A stretch of DNA of 64,000 nt from Protea cynaroides. Its lineage: Eukaryota; Streptophyta; Magnoliopsida; Proteales; Proteaceae. The notes under the pieces are model-generated. The model worked only from the letters and a program-made list of their open reading frames with translations. It had not been told where the DNA came from and searched no databases. The position numbers were made by a program, and so were the translations under genes. The stretch is taken from assembly GCA_028583415.1 (NCBI GenBank), contig CM053271.1, positions 91,654,584 to 91,718,583 of the forward strand, in the 5' to 3' direction. Each line of letters starts with the position of its first letter. Positions within the stretch are counted from its first letter, which is position 1. Shown here piece by piece: positions 1-9,796 of this stretch.

Positions 1-469
1 ATTTTGAAGACACTGATTCACCCCCCCTCTCGGTGTCAACCTGTGATCGAAATTGTACATATGCTTACACCATTTTGCGAAATGTAAGGCCAACAATTTA
101 GTTACCCGGGTTTCATGTATTTATTTTCCATGAAGATTATGTCTGGATGTCAAGAAAATAAAAGAAAAAACAGCACATGATATAGGTTGTCAATTAGCCC
201 GGCGGGCTTGAATTGGCCTGAACTCGCTTTGAGCCTCGATAGGGTCAGATTTGGACCCATTTTTTGATAGACCCTGGTAGGGTCGGGCTAGGCCTGTGTT
301 GAATCCTTGAGCTGAGCCCGGCCAAGCCCAACCCAATCCTCTAACATATATTTTATATTAATGTACTTCTAATTCTTATATATCAATTAAGTCACCAAAC
401 CAGAGTTCAATCCTTTCTCACCCCGATATGCTTAAGGGCGTTCTCCGACAATGTAAAGAGATGCATAGG
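1..469. other. Intergenic edge, no gene seen
   Basis: No coding sequence is supported. Bases 190-335 are a local GC-rich stretch dominated by GGGTC, GGGC and GCCCGG words, unlike the AT-rich surroundings. Similar tracts occur at 42925-43080 and 59830-60010, and this composition is common in small nonautonomous DNA elements of plants. The sequence from about 460 passes into LINE ORF1 remains. Confidence 0.5.
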
Positions 470-801
470 AATGGAGACTCCTTCGTGTGTCGCTGAAGGT
501 TTTCTGGTCGGGAACTTTCCTCCTCTTGCAGGTGCCAAAGCTATGAGGCTAGAGTCGCCTCCACCAAAACCTAGAGAAGTGAGCTGGTCCTCGGGTTTAT
601 TTGGCTCAGAGAGGAGTGTTCCTCCTCTTAGCCTACTATTTGTCCTCCTCTATCTGAAAAGGGTGATCTAGTGGGTTGATGTACTCAGTCAGTAGTGGAG
701 GACGCTGTTCTTGGCTTACGAAATTCGCTGGTCGGCTATTTCATTGGGAATAGGCCAGCGTTCTCATATGAGAAGGCTGCTCTTCTAAAATAGTGAAAGA
801 A
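470..801 (+). pseudogene. LINE ORF1 (DUF4283) relic, N-terminal piece
   Basis: Translation in shifting frames gives a proline-rich N-terminus followed by a SW..LF-like motif (around 575-605) and then EDAVLG....LVGYFIGNRP (around 700-760). These are hallmarks of the start of plant LINE ORF1 proteins with DUF4283, which bind nucleic acid. The reading frame is broken by at least one stop and a frameshift. The piece ends at 801, where a TRIM element is inserted. The protein resumes in the same orientation at 19303 with the next part of DUF4283, which supports a single ancestral ORF. A decayed host DUF4283 gene fragment is an alternative. Confidence 0.6.
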
Positions 802-906
802 TGTTAAGTTTCCATTTCAAAAGTTTAAACTAGTAAGTAGAGGGACTTTTACATCTATAAGGCACCCAAGATTTCAGTCTTAAGCAATGTGGGACAATTC
901 CCAACA
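802..906 (-). repeat. TRIM 3' LTR (left copy)
   Basis: This 105-bp terminal repeat matches 19197-19302 along its length with scattered substitutions. It contains CACCCAAGATTT and CAATGTGGGACAATTC. The minus-strand polypurine tract lies immediately to its right (907-918). Confidence 0.72.
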
Positions 907-942
907 CTCCCCTTTAGGTGTTGCCCTCTTTTGGGTGACAGT

Positions 943-1402
943 TGTTAAAAATTATTATATTTATGGTTCCAATGAAACCCATTCCAATCCATATAGTTAC
1001 CCTAGAATACAATGGACAAGCCATTAACTATGAATCATAAAGACATACTTGTATGTGAAGTTTGATTCCTCTACAAACCTATATGTGAAGTTTGATTCCT
1101 CTATGCTCCAAGCTTTGATCGAAATCCTTCGACTACAGTCTTCCACAGCCTCCAGAAGATATCCCTGATGTCTCTTGCTAATGGGTGCAGAGAGAACTTA
1201 ATTAACTGTGGCTGTGGGGACTCTAACCCAGTATTTATAGAATACTACTGTAACCCTAAAACCCTTCCCACAATAGAATTAAGGTTACCAAACCTATCTC
1301 ATACCATGTGACGAATCAAACTAAACAGGTTCTACTGTGTCAATTAAACTCCCACTGAATTAACTAGTTTAGGTAATTAATTAAGCCCACATAAATCTAA
1401 CA
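943..1402 (-). repeat. Copia 3' LTR (left)
   Basis: This 460-bp LTR pairs with 18697-19126. A short duplication of the phrase TATGTGAAGTTTGATTCCTCT (about 1050-1103) makes this copy roughly 30 bp longer than its partner. The element's polypurine tract lies at 1403-1413 on the minus strand. Confidence 0.9.
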
Positions 1403-1699
1403 ATCTTCCACTTAGGCTATATTGTCACACCCCAATTCTGGTCTAATCAGAATGGTGTGATGAACCATCAATAAATCAACGGTTCACCTAGGATCTCGTA
1501 TAGGTCGTACCCACCATATCAAACCAAACACACATTCCACATTAATAATCAGAGGTAATAAACAAATAAGCGGAAGTCTTACAGATAATGAACTGAAAGT
1601 CTAACAGTGATAAATAAGTATTTAATCCAATTATCTCCAAACCACAAGACATAAAAATAAATAATCAATTACATATTTGATGTTCAAATTATAACTAAA

Positions 1700-1833
1700 C
1701 TTAAGCAAAACACATTGGTTGCACTTGCATGATAAATCATGCGCATCTTCTTCAGCTTCCACGTCCATCGCAGCAACATGTCCATACGTCGACGCATTCA
1801 TATATTCTTCAACAGTAGGACCTGCATCATCAA
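1700..1833 (-). other. Conserved exon-like ORF inside solo LTR copy 1
   Basis: On the minus strand a pyrimidine-rich tract ending in AG (1835-1834) precedes an open frame encoding VDDAGPTVEEY ... YGHVAAMD ... HDLSCKCNQCV. It aligns with the equivalent stretches at 6362, 9359, 13939 and 21440. The family's terminal FD-stop has become open here, so the frame runs on. Confidence 0.6.
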
Positions 1834-3386
1834 CTAAAAATATTCGATGTCGAAACGGTTAGCACACATCATGGCTCAGTGAGCAAACAAAACAATACAA
1901 TAAACATATGCATGCATTCAATTCATATCTTTGGTCTGGTTTTAAGTTTGCAATATGCTATAGAAAGGTTTAGTGGTCGTCGCACCTCTATACACGAGTG
2001 TGTGAATCCGCCCAATGGATCAAATAGTATTGCCGTCCCACATGCACCCTCCATGGAATAGAGATAGAGATAAAGTGTTTGGATCAAACCAACACTTCCC
2101 CTGATGCCCTACCCATACCAACACGTAAGCCCCTTTTGGCAAGGGCTTGCAAACTGGGCTCGCAACTAACCAATCCTAATGTCAAACAGTGTATCCAAGG
2201 CCTCACCCCAGCATCCCTTAATACGTCCATAGAGATAGAGCTAAGGCCCCTCGACAGAGTCAGAGACCACATGGTCCGAGACCACCTCCCCTGATGCCCT
2301 ACGACGTAATAGTTTTGCTAAGGTAATGGCGATGCAACGATGTTAGTGGACAAGACTTAAGTAGAGATAGAGCTAGAGACTGGTGACGAGGTCGAAAACC
2401 ACCATGCCACGTCCTCCCCTTGATGCTCCACTCGCATCCAACACCCAACTACGCACATACATTCATATGCCTATTCCTAGCATCAGCTTCATCATCATAT
2501 TATAAATAAACGGAATTAAATATGCATGAAAAGTAATAGCAAGAATATTGGATGACATGTGAGATGCACATTACAAGCATACACACAAAATCAATCATGG
2601 CATTGGACTTAATAAAAATAAATAGTTTTTTATTATCCAATTAGTTTAGTTCTTATTCCCTCACCTGTTAGCAATACTCGATGTCCTTTCAAGCCTTGAA
2701 ATTCTCTTTGAATTGATTTAACAACCTAAAAGTTATATGAATTTAAGTTAGGGTTCATATGTGACATGTTACAGTAGTCGAAAATCAAAATAGAGCACTG
2801 ATAGGTGCCTGATTGGTCCTATGGTCTCATGCTGTATCAACCTTACTGTCTATGGTCGATACCCTACGGTCGCATATGGTGCGACCGTAGCTGCAACCAT
2901 ATGATTTCTGAAATCTTTCCGAATGGCTATGGTCGATCCTCTGGTCATACTGGTCATGCTATGGTCGACCGTAGTTGCAACCTTGAGATTTCTGGTCACA
3001 GTCTACATGAAATTCGAGTTCTTCCTGGGACAATTCTTATGTTCTTCAATGGGGTTTATTCTAAGGTCATCTTATGGCCATCATTAGTAATTTCTTATCA
3101 ACCCTAATCATCAAATTCACTCCTCATGGTTCTCCTTAGGATTTTCTCAAGGAAATCACATAGATCATAATAGGTTGATATTTTCTATCCTCCATAGAAG
3201 TCTTATTCTTAAAAATAACATCTCCAGAGATTCATTTCATACCTTTGCCTGTGATAGAGAGTCAATCCCTTCTCAGCAAACTCTTATCCTTAGCTTTTTC
3301 TTCTTCTCCTTCTCTTTCTTCTCTTCCTTCTCTTTCTCTAGGGTTTACTAATGTTCTAAAAAGTGAAAAAGGGTTGAGGGATGTCC

Positions 3387-3394
3387 TTTATATA
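3387..3394 (-). promoter_or_regulatory. TATA box of solo LTR copy 1
   Basis: TATATAAA reads on the minus strand in a CTCTATATAAAG context, at the position shared by all family copies just before the pyrimidine/purine-rich leader. A splice-donor-like AG|GTATG follows near 3222. Confidence 0.55.
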
Positions 3395-3758
3395 GAGAAA
3401 AACTCTCCATCTAGAGTCTTCTTTCAATTAGGAAAGCAATCCCTTAGTTTAGGAAAGTTTTCAAAACTCGGAGTCTGATTTGAGTTCTTATGGTCGATCC
3501 TATGATCGCATAAACCGTCAACCGTAAGATCGAAATCATCAACCGTGGGATTCTAGATTTGATATTTTTGGTTCCCTTCATTATAATCGACCATACCTAC
3601 CTAGGCATGCGACCTTAGGTATGTTTTTAGTGTTTTTAACTTGATTCTCAAACCTGGTTTGTGATCTATCTTCACACGCTCGGTTCACTTGGTCCAGAAA
3701 TGATGGGAAGACCTGACACGACACGATTAGACCAAGTTAGTGGAGTGCGGGTCTTACA

Positions 3759-4465
3759 TATATTAATTACAAAACCTCCGTCAACTAGTGTGGCCATGGA
3801 ATTCAACACATTAAATCGTCACTAATTTTGAAACATCCATCAAGCTTCCCAATATGAGCAACAACGGATAATACACCTCAATATACGGTATACAACCTTC
3901 TGTCAGTCACAACAGGGATCTACTCAATACCTGAATTATCTGAGATAATGCAAGAAAGTAAACTCCCATGCGAGTCCAAACTTCATTAAAGAACCTTAAT
4001 CAGAATACCCCAAAACCTTTATGGGCAATAAAATATGGTATTTAAATAATCCAAAAATATAATACCATACTTTAGCTAGACACCGCCTTTATCCTTTGAT
4101 GTTATCCTCTCATGGTAAACCACCTCTAGTTTGGATTAATACCGCACTTTGACTTACTATCATTGTTTGTATGGCTAAATACCATCCTTTTCCTTTAGCT
4201 GAATACCGCCTCTTATCTTGGCTGAATACTGCATTATATATCTGACTAAATACTACCTTATTCATCCTTTGGCTAAATACTGTCTGATTTATCTTTGGTT
4301 AAATACAGTCTAGTTTATTTTTGACATGTCAAACACATAACTATGTATGTAAAATAGCAATAATGCAAATGTTAATGTAAACAAAACCATGGTTATAAAA
4401 CTGTGCCCATTACACCATGAACAATATAATAAAAAATAGTAAGCACTGTAAAACACAAGCATAAA
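3759..4465 (-). repeat. Copia 3' noncoding region with ~30-bp tandem repeat
   Basis: This is copia sequence between two nested LTRs, downstream of the RNase H relic. From about 4070 to 4325 an imperfect ~30-bp unit built around TTTGGCTAAATAC(T/C)G recurs six to eight times. No ORF is supported. Confidence 0.6.
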
Positions 4466-4771
4466 TGTAAGAACTGTGCTCTGAAAATCCGGTTTAACCC
4501 ATGGTTTACATTGTGACAGGTCTCCAAATCATAACCGGACAAGAAGGCGAGACTAGGTGACGAACCACGATATCCAGGTATGAGAAGCGATGTGTAAAAA
4601 TGTAATTTTTACATACCGGTCTCAGTACCGGTCTCACTCTGAGCGAGACCAGTATGTGCGATCGGTATGTATAACTCGAATGGAGACGGACTCCAACGGG
4701 TCCCACACTCCGAATTGAGTTTAGGAAAACCTTTTAGACGTGGGAGACCTTCCTAGAATGGTCTCCCACTA

Positions 4772-4780
4772 TATATAAAT
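4772..4780 (+). promoter_or_regulatory. TATA box of LTR copy 2
   Basis: TATATAAAT, followed about 155 bases later by G|GTAAGT at 4928, a strong plant splice-donor match. The leader between them is purine-rich as in the other copies. Confidence 0.6.
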
Positions 4781-5169
4781 ACACATCATTCCCTCTTTAG
4801 ATCCTTCTAAACATTTTCAACCCCTCGGCCGTCTGGAAGAGATCTGAGAAGGAGCAAGGAGGAAGGAGACCGCATAAGAAGGGGGATCTTTCCATTAGAG
4901 GAGAATACCCCCATTTAACAAACACTGGTAAGTGCTCAACCTCTATATTGATGTTATGATTTCAGATCGAAGCCATGAAACGGTGCAACGATTCAAAATC
5001 CTAGAACCCCAAAAACCCTAGCTCTCATTGAGATCCAATCTAAGAATGAGGCGATGAAATAGTCGAAACCTAGATGACTAAATGAGTATTTGAACCTTAG
5101 AATGGTTTAGAAAAAACCCTAAAAACCAAGCCGATGATCGATGGGGGAGGGAGGTCCGAGATTGGACTC

Positions 5170-5430
5170 TCGAACCCATACCGTCGGACATACCGACTGG
5201 ACATAAGTCCTGCGGTATGGTCCTGCGGTATATACCATCGGACATACCGACTGGACATAAGTCCAGCGGTATGGTCATGCGGTATATACTGCCGAACATA
5301 CCGGCTGGACTATAAGGTCTGTGGTATGGTCCTACGGTATATACCCTAGGCACATACCGGTCTCGCTCAGACTGAGATCGGTATATACTGTAGGACATAC
5401 CGGTCTCACTATACTGAGATCGGTACTGCG
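5170..5430. repeat. ~60-bp tandem repeat array of CATACCG/CGGTATG words
   Basis: Three to four imperfect copies of a ~60-bp unit (CGGACATACCGACTGGACAT at the core) run head to tail. Each contains CATACCG and CGGTATG in inverted arrangement. Open frames on both strands here are by-products of the repeat. The same words occur upstream of the TATA box at 4605-4690. Confidence 0.8.
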
Positions 5431-6361
5431 ATCGGTGTGCTTATCGAAGCTTGTTTGCTTGGCCAAACTTGATTCTGACCAACTGTAACCCTAATAATTT
5501 AATTCTAACCTATAAGTATGATCATGTAGGACCTGTAGACAGCGTGAGTGGACCCTGTGACGCAGAGCGGACTTGTTATCACGCGTCAGGTAAGGGACAA
5601 GACCCCAAACCCTAAGTAACTAAATAACAGTAAACCATTGTGATCATATCTGTATATGTGTTTATTGTTTGTTTTTTGTGCATTTTACATGCCATCTAGT
5701 TATTTAAATTCTTATTACCTGTTCATGCATATTCGTATGCTAGGATGCTGTTTGTTTAGGCATGTGAATGTTTTTTGTTAGCATGCGGAATGTGAAGGGG
5801 AGTGGAGCCCTGGACATATCATCACACTAACACATTTTCATATCGCCGTCTACCTTAGCAGGCTTGGTGCAAATAGGGTATCAGGGGGAGGATGTGGGAT
5901 TGTGGCTCCGCCTGCCCACTAGACTCGAGCCCTATCTCTATGTCGTAGGGAGCTGTGCTGGGGTAGGGCCATAGATACTGTATTGACATATAGGACTGGT
6001 TATAAACGGAACCCACTTGTAAGCCCTTGCCAACAGGGGTTTAGGTGTTGGTGCGGTGTAGGGTATCAGGGGGAGGACATGGGATGGTGGCTCATCCTGT
6101 CCGCCAGACTCTAGCTCTATCTCTATGCCGAAGTGAGTGATGTGGGGCAACGACAGTAGTGTGGATCGTAGCCTGACTGTTGGGTGTGCTCACACTCTCG
6201 TGCATGGAGGTGCAGTGGTCGCTAAACCTTACTATAGAATTTTGCAAGTTATATCTGACCCAATTGTAATGTTATCTCATGCATTTTGTATGTTGCATTG
6301 GTTTTGTACTTTATTGAGCTAAGTTGTGAGCTCACCCGAAAATATATATTTTCTTTTTCAG

Positions 6362-6495
6362 ATCTTGATGCAAGTTATACAGTTGAAGACTTTATAGCTG
6401 CCCCAGCGTACAGGACAGTAGCTGCTATTGACAAACAGACAGTAGAGGATGAGCATGACGCCTCATGCGAGTGCTCTTTCTGTGTGTTCCTTTAG
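6362..6495 (+). other. Conserved exon-like ORF inside LTR copy 2
   Basis: TTCTTTTTCAG (ending 6361) resembles a splice acceptor. The following 134 bases are open in phase 1 and end at TAG 6493-6495. The peptide includes YTVEDFIAAP, VAAID and HDASCECSFCV. Compared with 9359-9492 the length is identical and many third positions differ while key residues (TVED, VA, HD-SCEC, CV) stay. The paired cysteines suggest a metal-binding or disulphide element, but I recognise no known family. Confidence 0.6.
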
Positions 6496-6780
6496 GGATT
6501 GTTTATTTAAATTGTTTTTCTTTCAATTGGGTATAGAAAATGTAATAAATTACTATTTATGATTATGGATGATGGCATAACTGGATAACTATTTAATTAC
6601 AAATAGAAAACTCAGTTCATTTATTTATTTAAATCCGCTGCTATGTATTATTCTCTGATTATGGTTGGTTTGCTTGGAATGGTTTGTTGACACGGTCTAT
6701 TGAGATCCTGGTGTGAGCCGTGATTTGGAGATGATTCACTCACACTTCTAGTTCAATCGAAATTGGGGTGTGACAATAAA

Positions 6781-7423
6781 CATAGAGAGTCTCCCACTGA
6801 TTAAGCATATCTAGAGACTCTCATTGATTCTTAGATCTTTGGCTACTTAAATCTCTGATAAATATTGATTATTTTCAACCATTTCTATATCAAACATACC
6901 GTCCCTCTGAAGACTCCCACTGACAAAACCTTCATCAGAGAATCTACCACCATATAAATTCTTTTGACATTTTCCTTACCTGAAGAGATTTGATCTTTAT
7001 TATTCTGTGAAATACTAGATTTCTTATTATTCTTTGAGAAGAACACAACTGAACCATTGTCACAACACATCTCAATAGATTTAGAAGTAGAGTCTACAAC
7101 CTCCAAGTTAAAAAAGAAACTCTTACACCAGATACCTTGCTTGTTATCTTTACATAGAGTTATAAACCCTACCACCATGACAATGAACCTTAATGTTGGT
7201 TTCCTGTCATCAATGCAAATATTTAAAAAATTACATCAAAATATCCTAGAATGTCACTATTTTCATAAATAAACATATAATCTTTGGTCCTCTGCACATA
7301 CCTCATGACCATCCTTTTTCCTATTGTACAATAAGCTATACTAGCATCAAACTGAAATCGTCCCATAACACTCAATGAAAAGATTATATAAAAATGATTA
7401 CAACATTGAGCATATATCAAGCT
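6781..7423 (-). pseudogene. Copia RT end and RNase H relic
   Basis: On the minus strand, 7423-7223 gives SLIYAQ...GRFQ...RYVQRTKDYM, matching the end of the copia RT connecting to RNase H. From 7178 to 6885 it gives VVDSTSKS...CDN..VVFFSKNN, the copia RNase H region around the second catalytic Asp. The final RNase H block with ADPLTKG is degenerate. Frames are interrupted by stops. The upstream RT half lies at 14362-15443, on the far side of the element inserted at 7424. Confidence 0.75.
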
Positions 7424-7837
7424 TGAAAGATCCGTACGTTCAATTTCGAGGACAAAATTTCTTTTAAGGGTGGTGAAGTTGGACCCGCATGCCACGAACT
7501 TGGTCTAACCTTACATTTCGTTTCGTGACCCGTCTACATATGATGGTCGAGCCAAGGACCAAGTGTGTGAAGAAACCCAAGACCCAGTATGAAAATTTGC
7601 TCAAAAACAGTCAAAATGAGGGTAGGGTCGCATGCCTAAACAGGCAGGTCCGACTCCCTCATCGACCCCCACCATCGGTCCGTGACCAGGGGTCGCAGGG
7701 GGTCTCGGATTGTCCGACCCCCTCATCGACCCCTAGTATTTGGGAAAAACAGCACGAACCGAAAATTAGGAAACTTTCCTAATTTCGATTGGAACCTTTC
7801 CTAAACTCAATGGGACTTATTTTGGGAGGTTTTACTT

Positions 7838-7845
7838 TATAAATA
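7838..7845 (+). promoter_or_regulatory. TATA box of copy 3, 5' LTR
   Basis: TATAAATA, matched by 12441-12448 in the 3' LTR. A pyrimidine-rich then purine-rich leader follows (7855-7980) and ends in a donor-like CAG|GTATGG. Confidence 0.65.
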
Positions 7846-8679
7846 GGACGTCCCTAAGCCTCTTTCACTCCTTTTACAACCCTAATTGGATTGAGAGAAA
7901 GAGAAGAGAAGGAAAAAAAGAAGAAGAGAAGCAAGGAAGAGAAGAAAGCAAAAAGGAGAAGAGTTGCAGAGAAGAAGTATTCTTCTCAGGTATGGATACT
8001 AATTCCATGAGTTTCTACAGACCTTAGGTTAGGTAATAAAGAGAGTATGATCTCGGAGAGTCCCAAACCATCAACCCATGGTTAGGTTTTCATAGAAAAC
8101 CATGGGGGAATACATGAAAGCTATATAGGTGGGTGATTCATGGTTTTAAACCATGGAATGTATGTTGAATGGACTGTAGGAGCAAGCCATAGGACTCCAA
8201 GCACGAAGAATGACCTGAAAGGAAGAAAATTGACCAAAACTCACAGAGGGTCACATGGGGGGTCGATGGCCAATCGACCCTACCAGACCTTGAGCATCGA
8301 CCCCTAGGGTTTTGGAAGTCCAGAATAGGGGGGGTCGCACCAGGGGTCGATCATGACTCCAACCCTATCTCCGACCCCCAGTTAACAGAATGGTTTTTAA
8401 ATTTAGAATAAAATCTAATTAAATGCTATCAACTTTGTTAGGTCTTTTAGCAATATAATAACATTATAAAGGTGATTCTAAAGCTTGGAAGAGTAGCTAT
8501 TAACAAGCTAAGGTGAGGAAACAGAACTCTAAACTAATTGGTTAATAACAAACTATTTTTCCTTTTCTTGAGTCCAATGCTATGCCTGATTCTATACGAA
8601 TATATTTGTAATGTGCATACAACATGTCATCCAATATTTCTATTATTTGCTCATGCATATTTACTTTATTGTTTATAAC

Positions 8680-8700
8680 ATGATGATGATGATGATGATA
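8680..8700. repeat. (GAT)n microsatellite in LTR
   Basis: A short ATGATG run, present at the equivalent place in the 3' LTR (13268-13287) and shorter in the other family copies. Confidence 0.8.
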
Positions 8701-8778
8701 GGAATAGGCATGTGAATGTATGTGTGTGGTTGGTGTACTTGATGCGAGCGAGTATCAGGGGAGGTGTGATGGGGACGT

Positions 8779-9213
8779 CAATAAACGTTAACCTTTGGCG
8801 GGTCTCAGCACTTTAGCTCTATCTCTAACTTAAGTCTTGTGCATTAGCATCGTCGTATCGCTATTACTTTAGCAGAACTATTATGTCGTAGAGCATCAGG
8901 GGAGGTAGTCTCGGTCCTTGTAGTCTCTGACTCTACCGGGGGGCCTTAGCTCTATCTCTATGGACATTCTGAGGGATGCTGGGGTGAGGCCTTAGATACA
9001 CTTTTTGGCATTAGGATTGGTTAGTTGCGAGCCCAGTTTGCAGCCCTCGCCAACAGGGGCTTATGTGTTGGTATGACAATGTACAACAATAAACGTTAAC
9101 CTTTGTTGTACAATGTTCATGAATTGGGTGCTTATGAGTTGACGATAAACGTTACCTTCGGGCGGCGTCACACACTTGTGTATAGAGGCGGGGTCAATAA
9201 ACGTTAACCTTTG
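8779..9213. repeat. Four dispersed CAATAAACGTTAACC motifs
   Basis: Near-identical ~19-bp motifs start at about 8779, 9088, 9143 (shorter form) and 9195. All four are repeated in the 3' LTR (about 13375, 13674, 13730, 13780). They are absent at the aligned positions in the LTRs at 28206, 4466 and 1423. The core AACGTTAAC is nearly palindromic and contains GTTAAC, which resembles MYB-type sites; that reading is inference. Confidence 0.75.
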
Positions 9214-9358
9214 ACTACCTAAACCTTTCTATTGCATATTGCAAACTATAAATCAGACCAAAGATATGAATTGATTGCATGCATAAGTACTGTTGCATTG
9301 TTTTATTTTCTCACTGAGCTGTGATGTGTGCTCACCCCTCGACGTCGAATATTTTTAG

Positions 9359-9492
9359 TTGATGATGCAGGTACGACTGTTGAAGATTATGTAAATGCTC
9401 TAGTGTACGAGAATGTAGCAACGATAGAAGTTGAAGAGGAAGTGGATACACATGACTCCTCTTGCGAGTGCAACTCATGTGTATTCGATTAG
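9359..9492 (+). other. Conserved exon-like ORF, copy 3, 5' LTR
   Basis: Preceded by ATTTTTAG (acceptor-like) and open in phase 1 to TAG 9490-9492. The peptide contains TTVEDYVNA, HDSSCECNSCV and a terminal FD. There is no in-frame ATG, so translation would need an upstream exon. The only donor-like site visible upstream is at 7990, in a leader without an ATG. Confidence 0.6.
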
Positions 9493-9784
9493 ATATTTTT
9501 TTTCTAGTTTTCTTTATTTGGATTTATTAAGGACATGTATTTGATATTTATTTATGTCTCAGTTGTTACAGAATAATTTGCTATTTAAATATTAATATCA
9601 TAGTAGATTTTCAGTTCATTTTACTATAAGACTTCCGCTATTGTATATTTACTCTGATTATGAATGTGGATGTGTGGGGTTTAGATAAAACGGATATAGT
9701 CTACTCGAGATCCTGGTTGAACCGTTGGTTTGTTAGCGGTTCATCACACCATTCTGAATAGTGCAGAATTGGGGTGTGACAACT

Positions 9785-9796
9785 TGGTATCAGAGC
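9785..9796 (+). promoter_or_regulatory. Primer-binding site (tRNA-iMet), copy 3
   Basis: TGGTATCAGAGC lies 3 bases after the LTR end, complementary to the initiator-Met tRNA 3' end. It is not a tRNA gene. Confidence 0.92.

Larger units (their letters stand above)
1423..3758 (-). mobile_element. Solo LTR, family L2.3, copy 1
   Basis: Ends are TGTCACACCCCAATTC and GTGCGGGTCTTACA, the family termini in reverse orientation, with a perfect TATAT/TATAT TSD. No internal domain remains, so it formed by LTR-LTR recombination. It landed 20 bp inside the copia 3' LTR. It carries the family's motif arrays (3485-3620 and 2815-2985, motif TATGGTCGA and its complement), the promoter near 3390, and the conserved 3' exon-like stretch (1700-1833). 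Confidence 0.93.
4466..6775 (+). mobile_element. Solo LTR, family L2.3, copy 2 (divergent subfamily)
   Basis: Runs from TGTAAGAACTG to GAAATTGGGGTGTGACA with a perfect ATAAA/ATAAA TSD. Its 5' third differs from the other copies, but the modular middle and the 3' end align. It has a TATA box (4772-4780), a GTAAGT donor-like site (4928), CATACCG/CGGTATG arrays on both sides of the promoter, and the conserved exon-like ORF (6362-6495). Confidence 0.93.
7424..9781 (+). repeat. 5' LTR of copy 3
   Basis: 2358 bp, from TGAAAGATCCGTACG to GGGGTGTGACA. The first ~55 bp (TTCGAGGACAAAATTTC then TTTTAAGGGTGG) are a polypurine-tract module normally found just outside the LTR. Motif arrays of GGGGTCG/CGACCCC lie at 7630-7735 and 8250-8395. 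A donor-like CAG|GTATGG is at 7990. Four CAATAAACGTTAACC motifs lie between 8779 and 9213, and the conserved exon is at 9359-9492. Confidence 0.9.

Noticed and set aside
2805..3107. 100-codon ORF in copy 1 solo LTR
   Set aside because: It lies antisense to the LTR, within the TATGGTCG motif array, and its frame is not conserved in the other LTR copies.
5078..5398. ORFs on both strands rich in YRRTI/YRTYRLDIS repeats
   Set aside because: They are translations of the ~60-bp CATACCG tandem array inside an LTR; both strands are open because of the repeat period, not because of coding.
9785..9796. tRNA-like word TGGTATCAGAGC at 9785, 30585 and complement at 18683
   Set aside because: Each is directly adjacent to an LTR end and is a primer-binding site; there is no cloverleaf.
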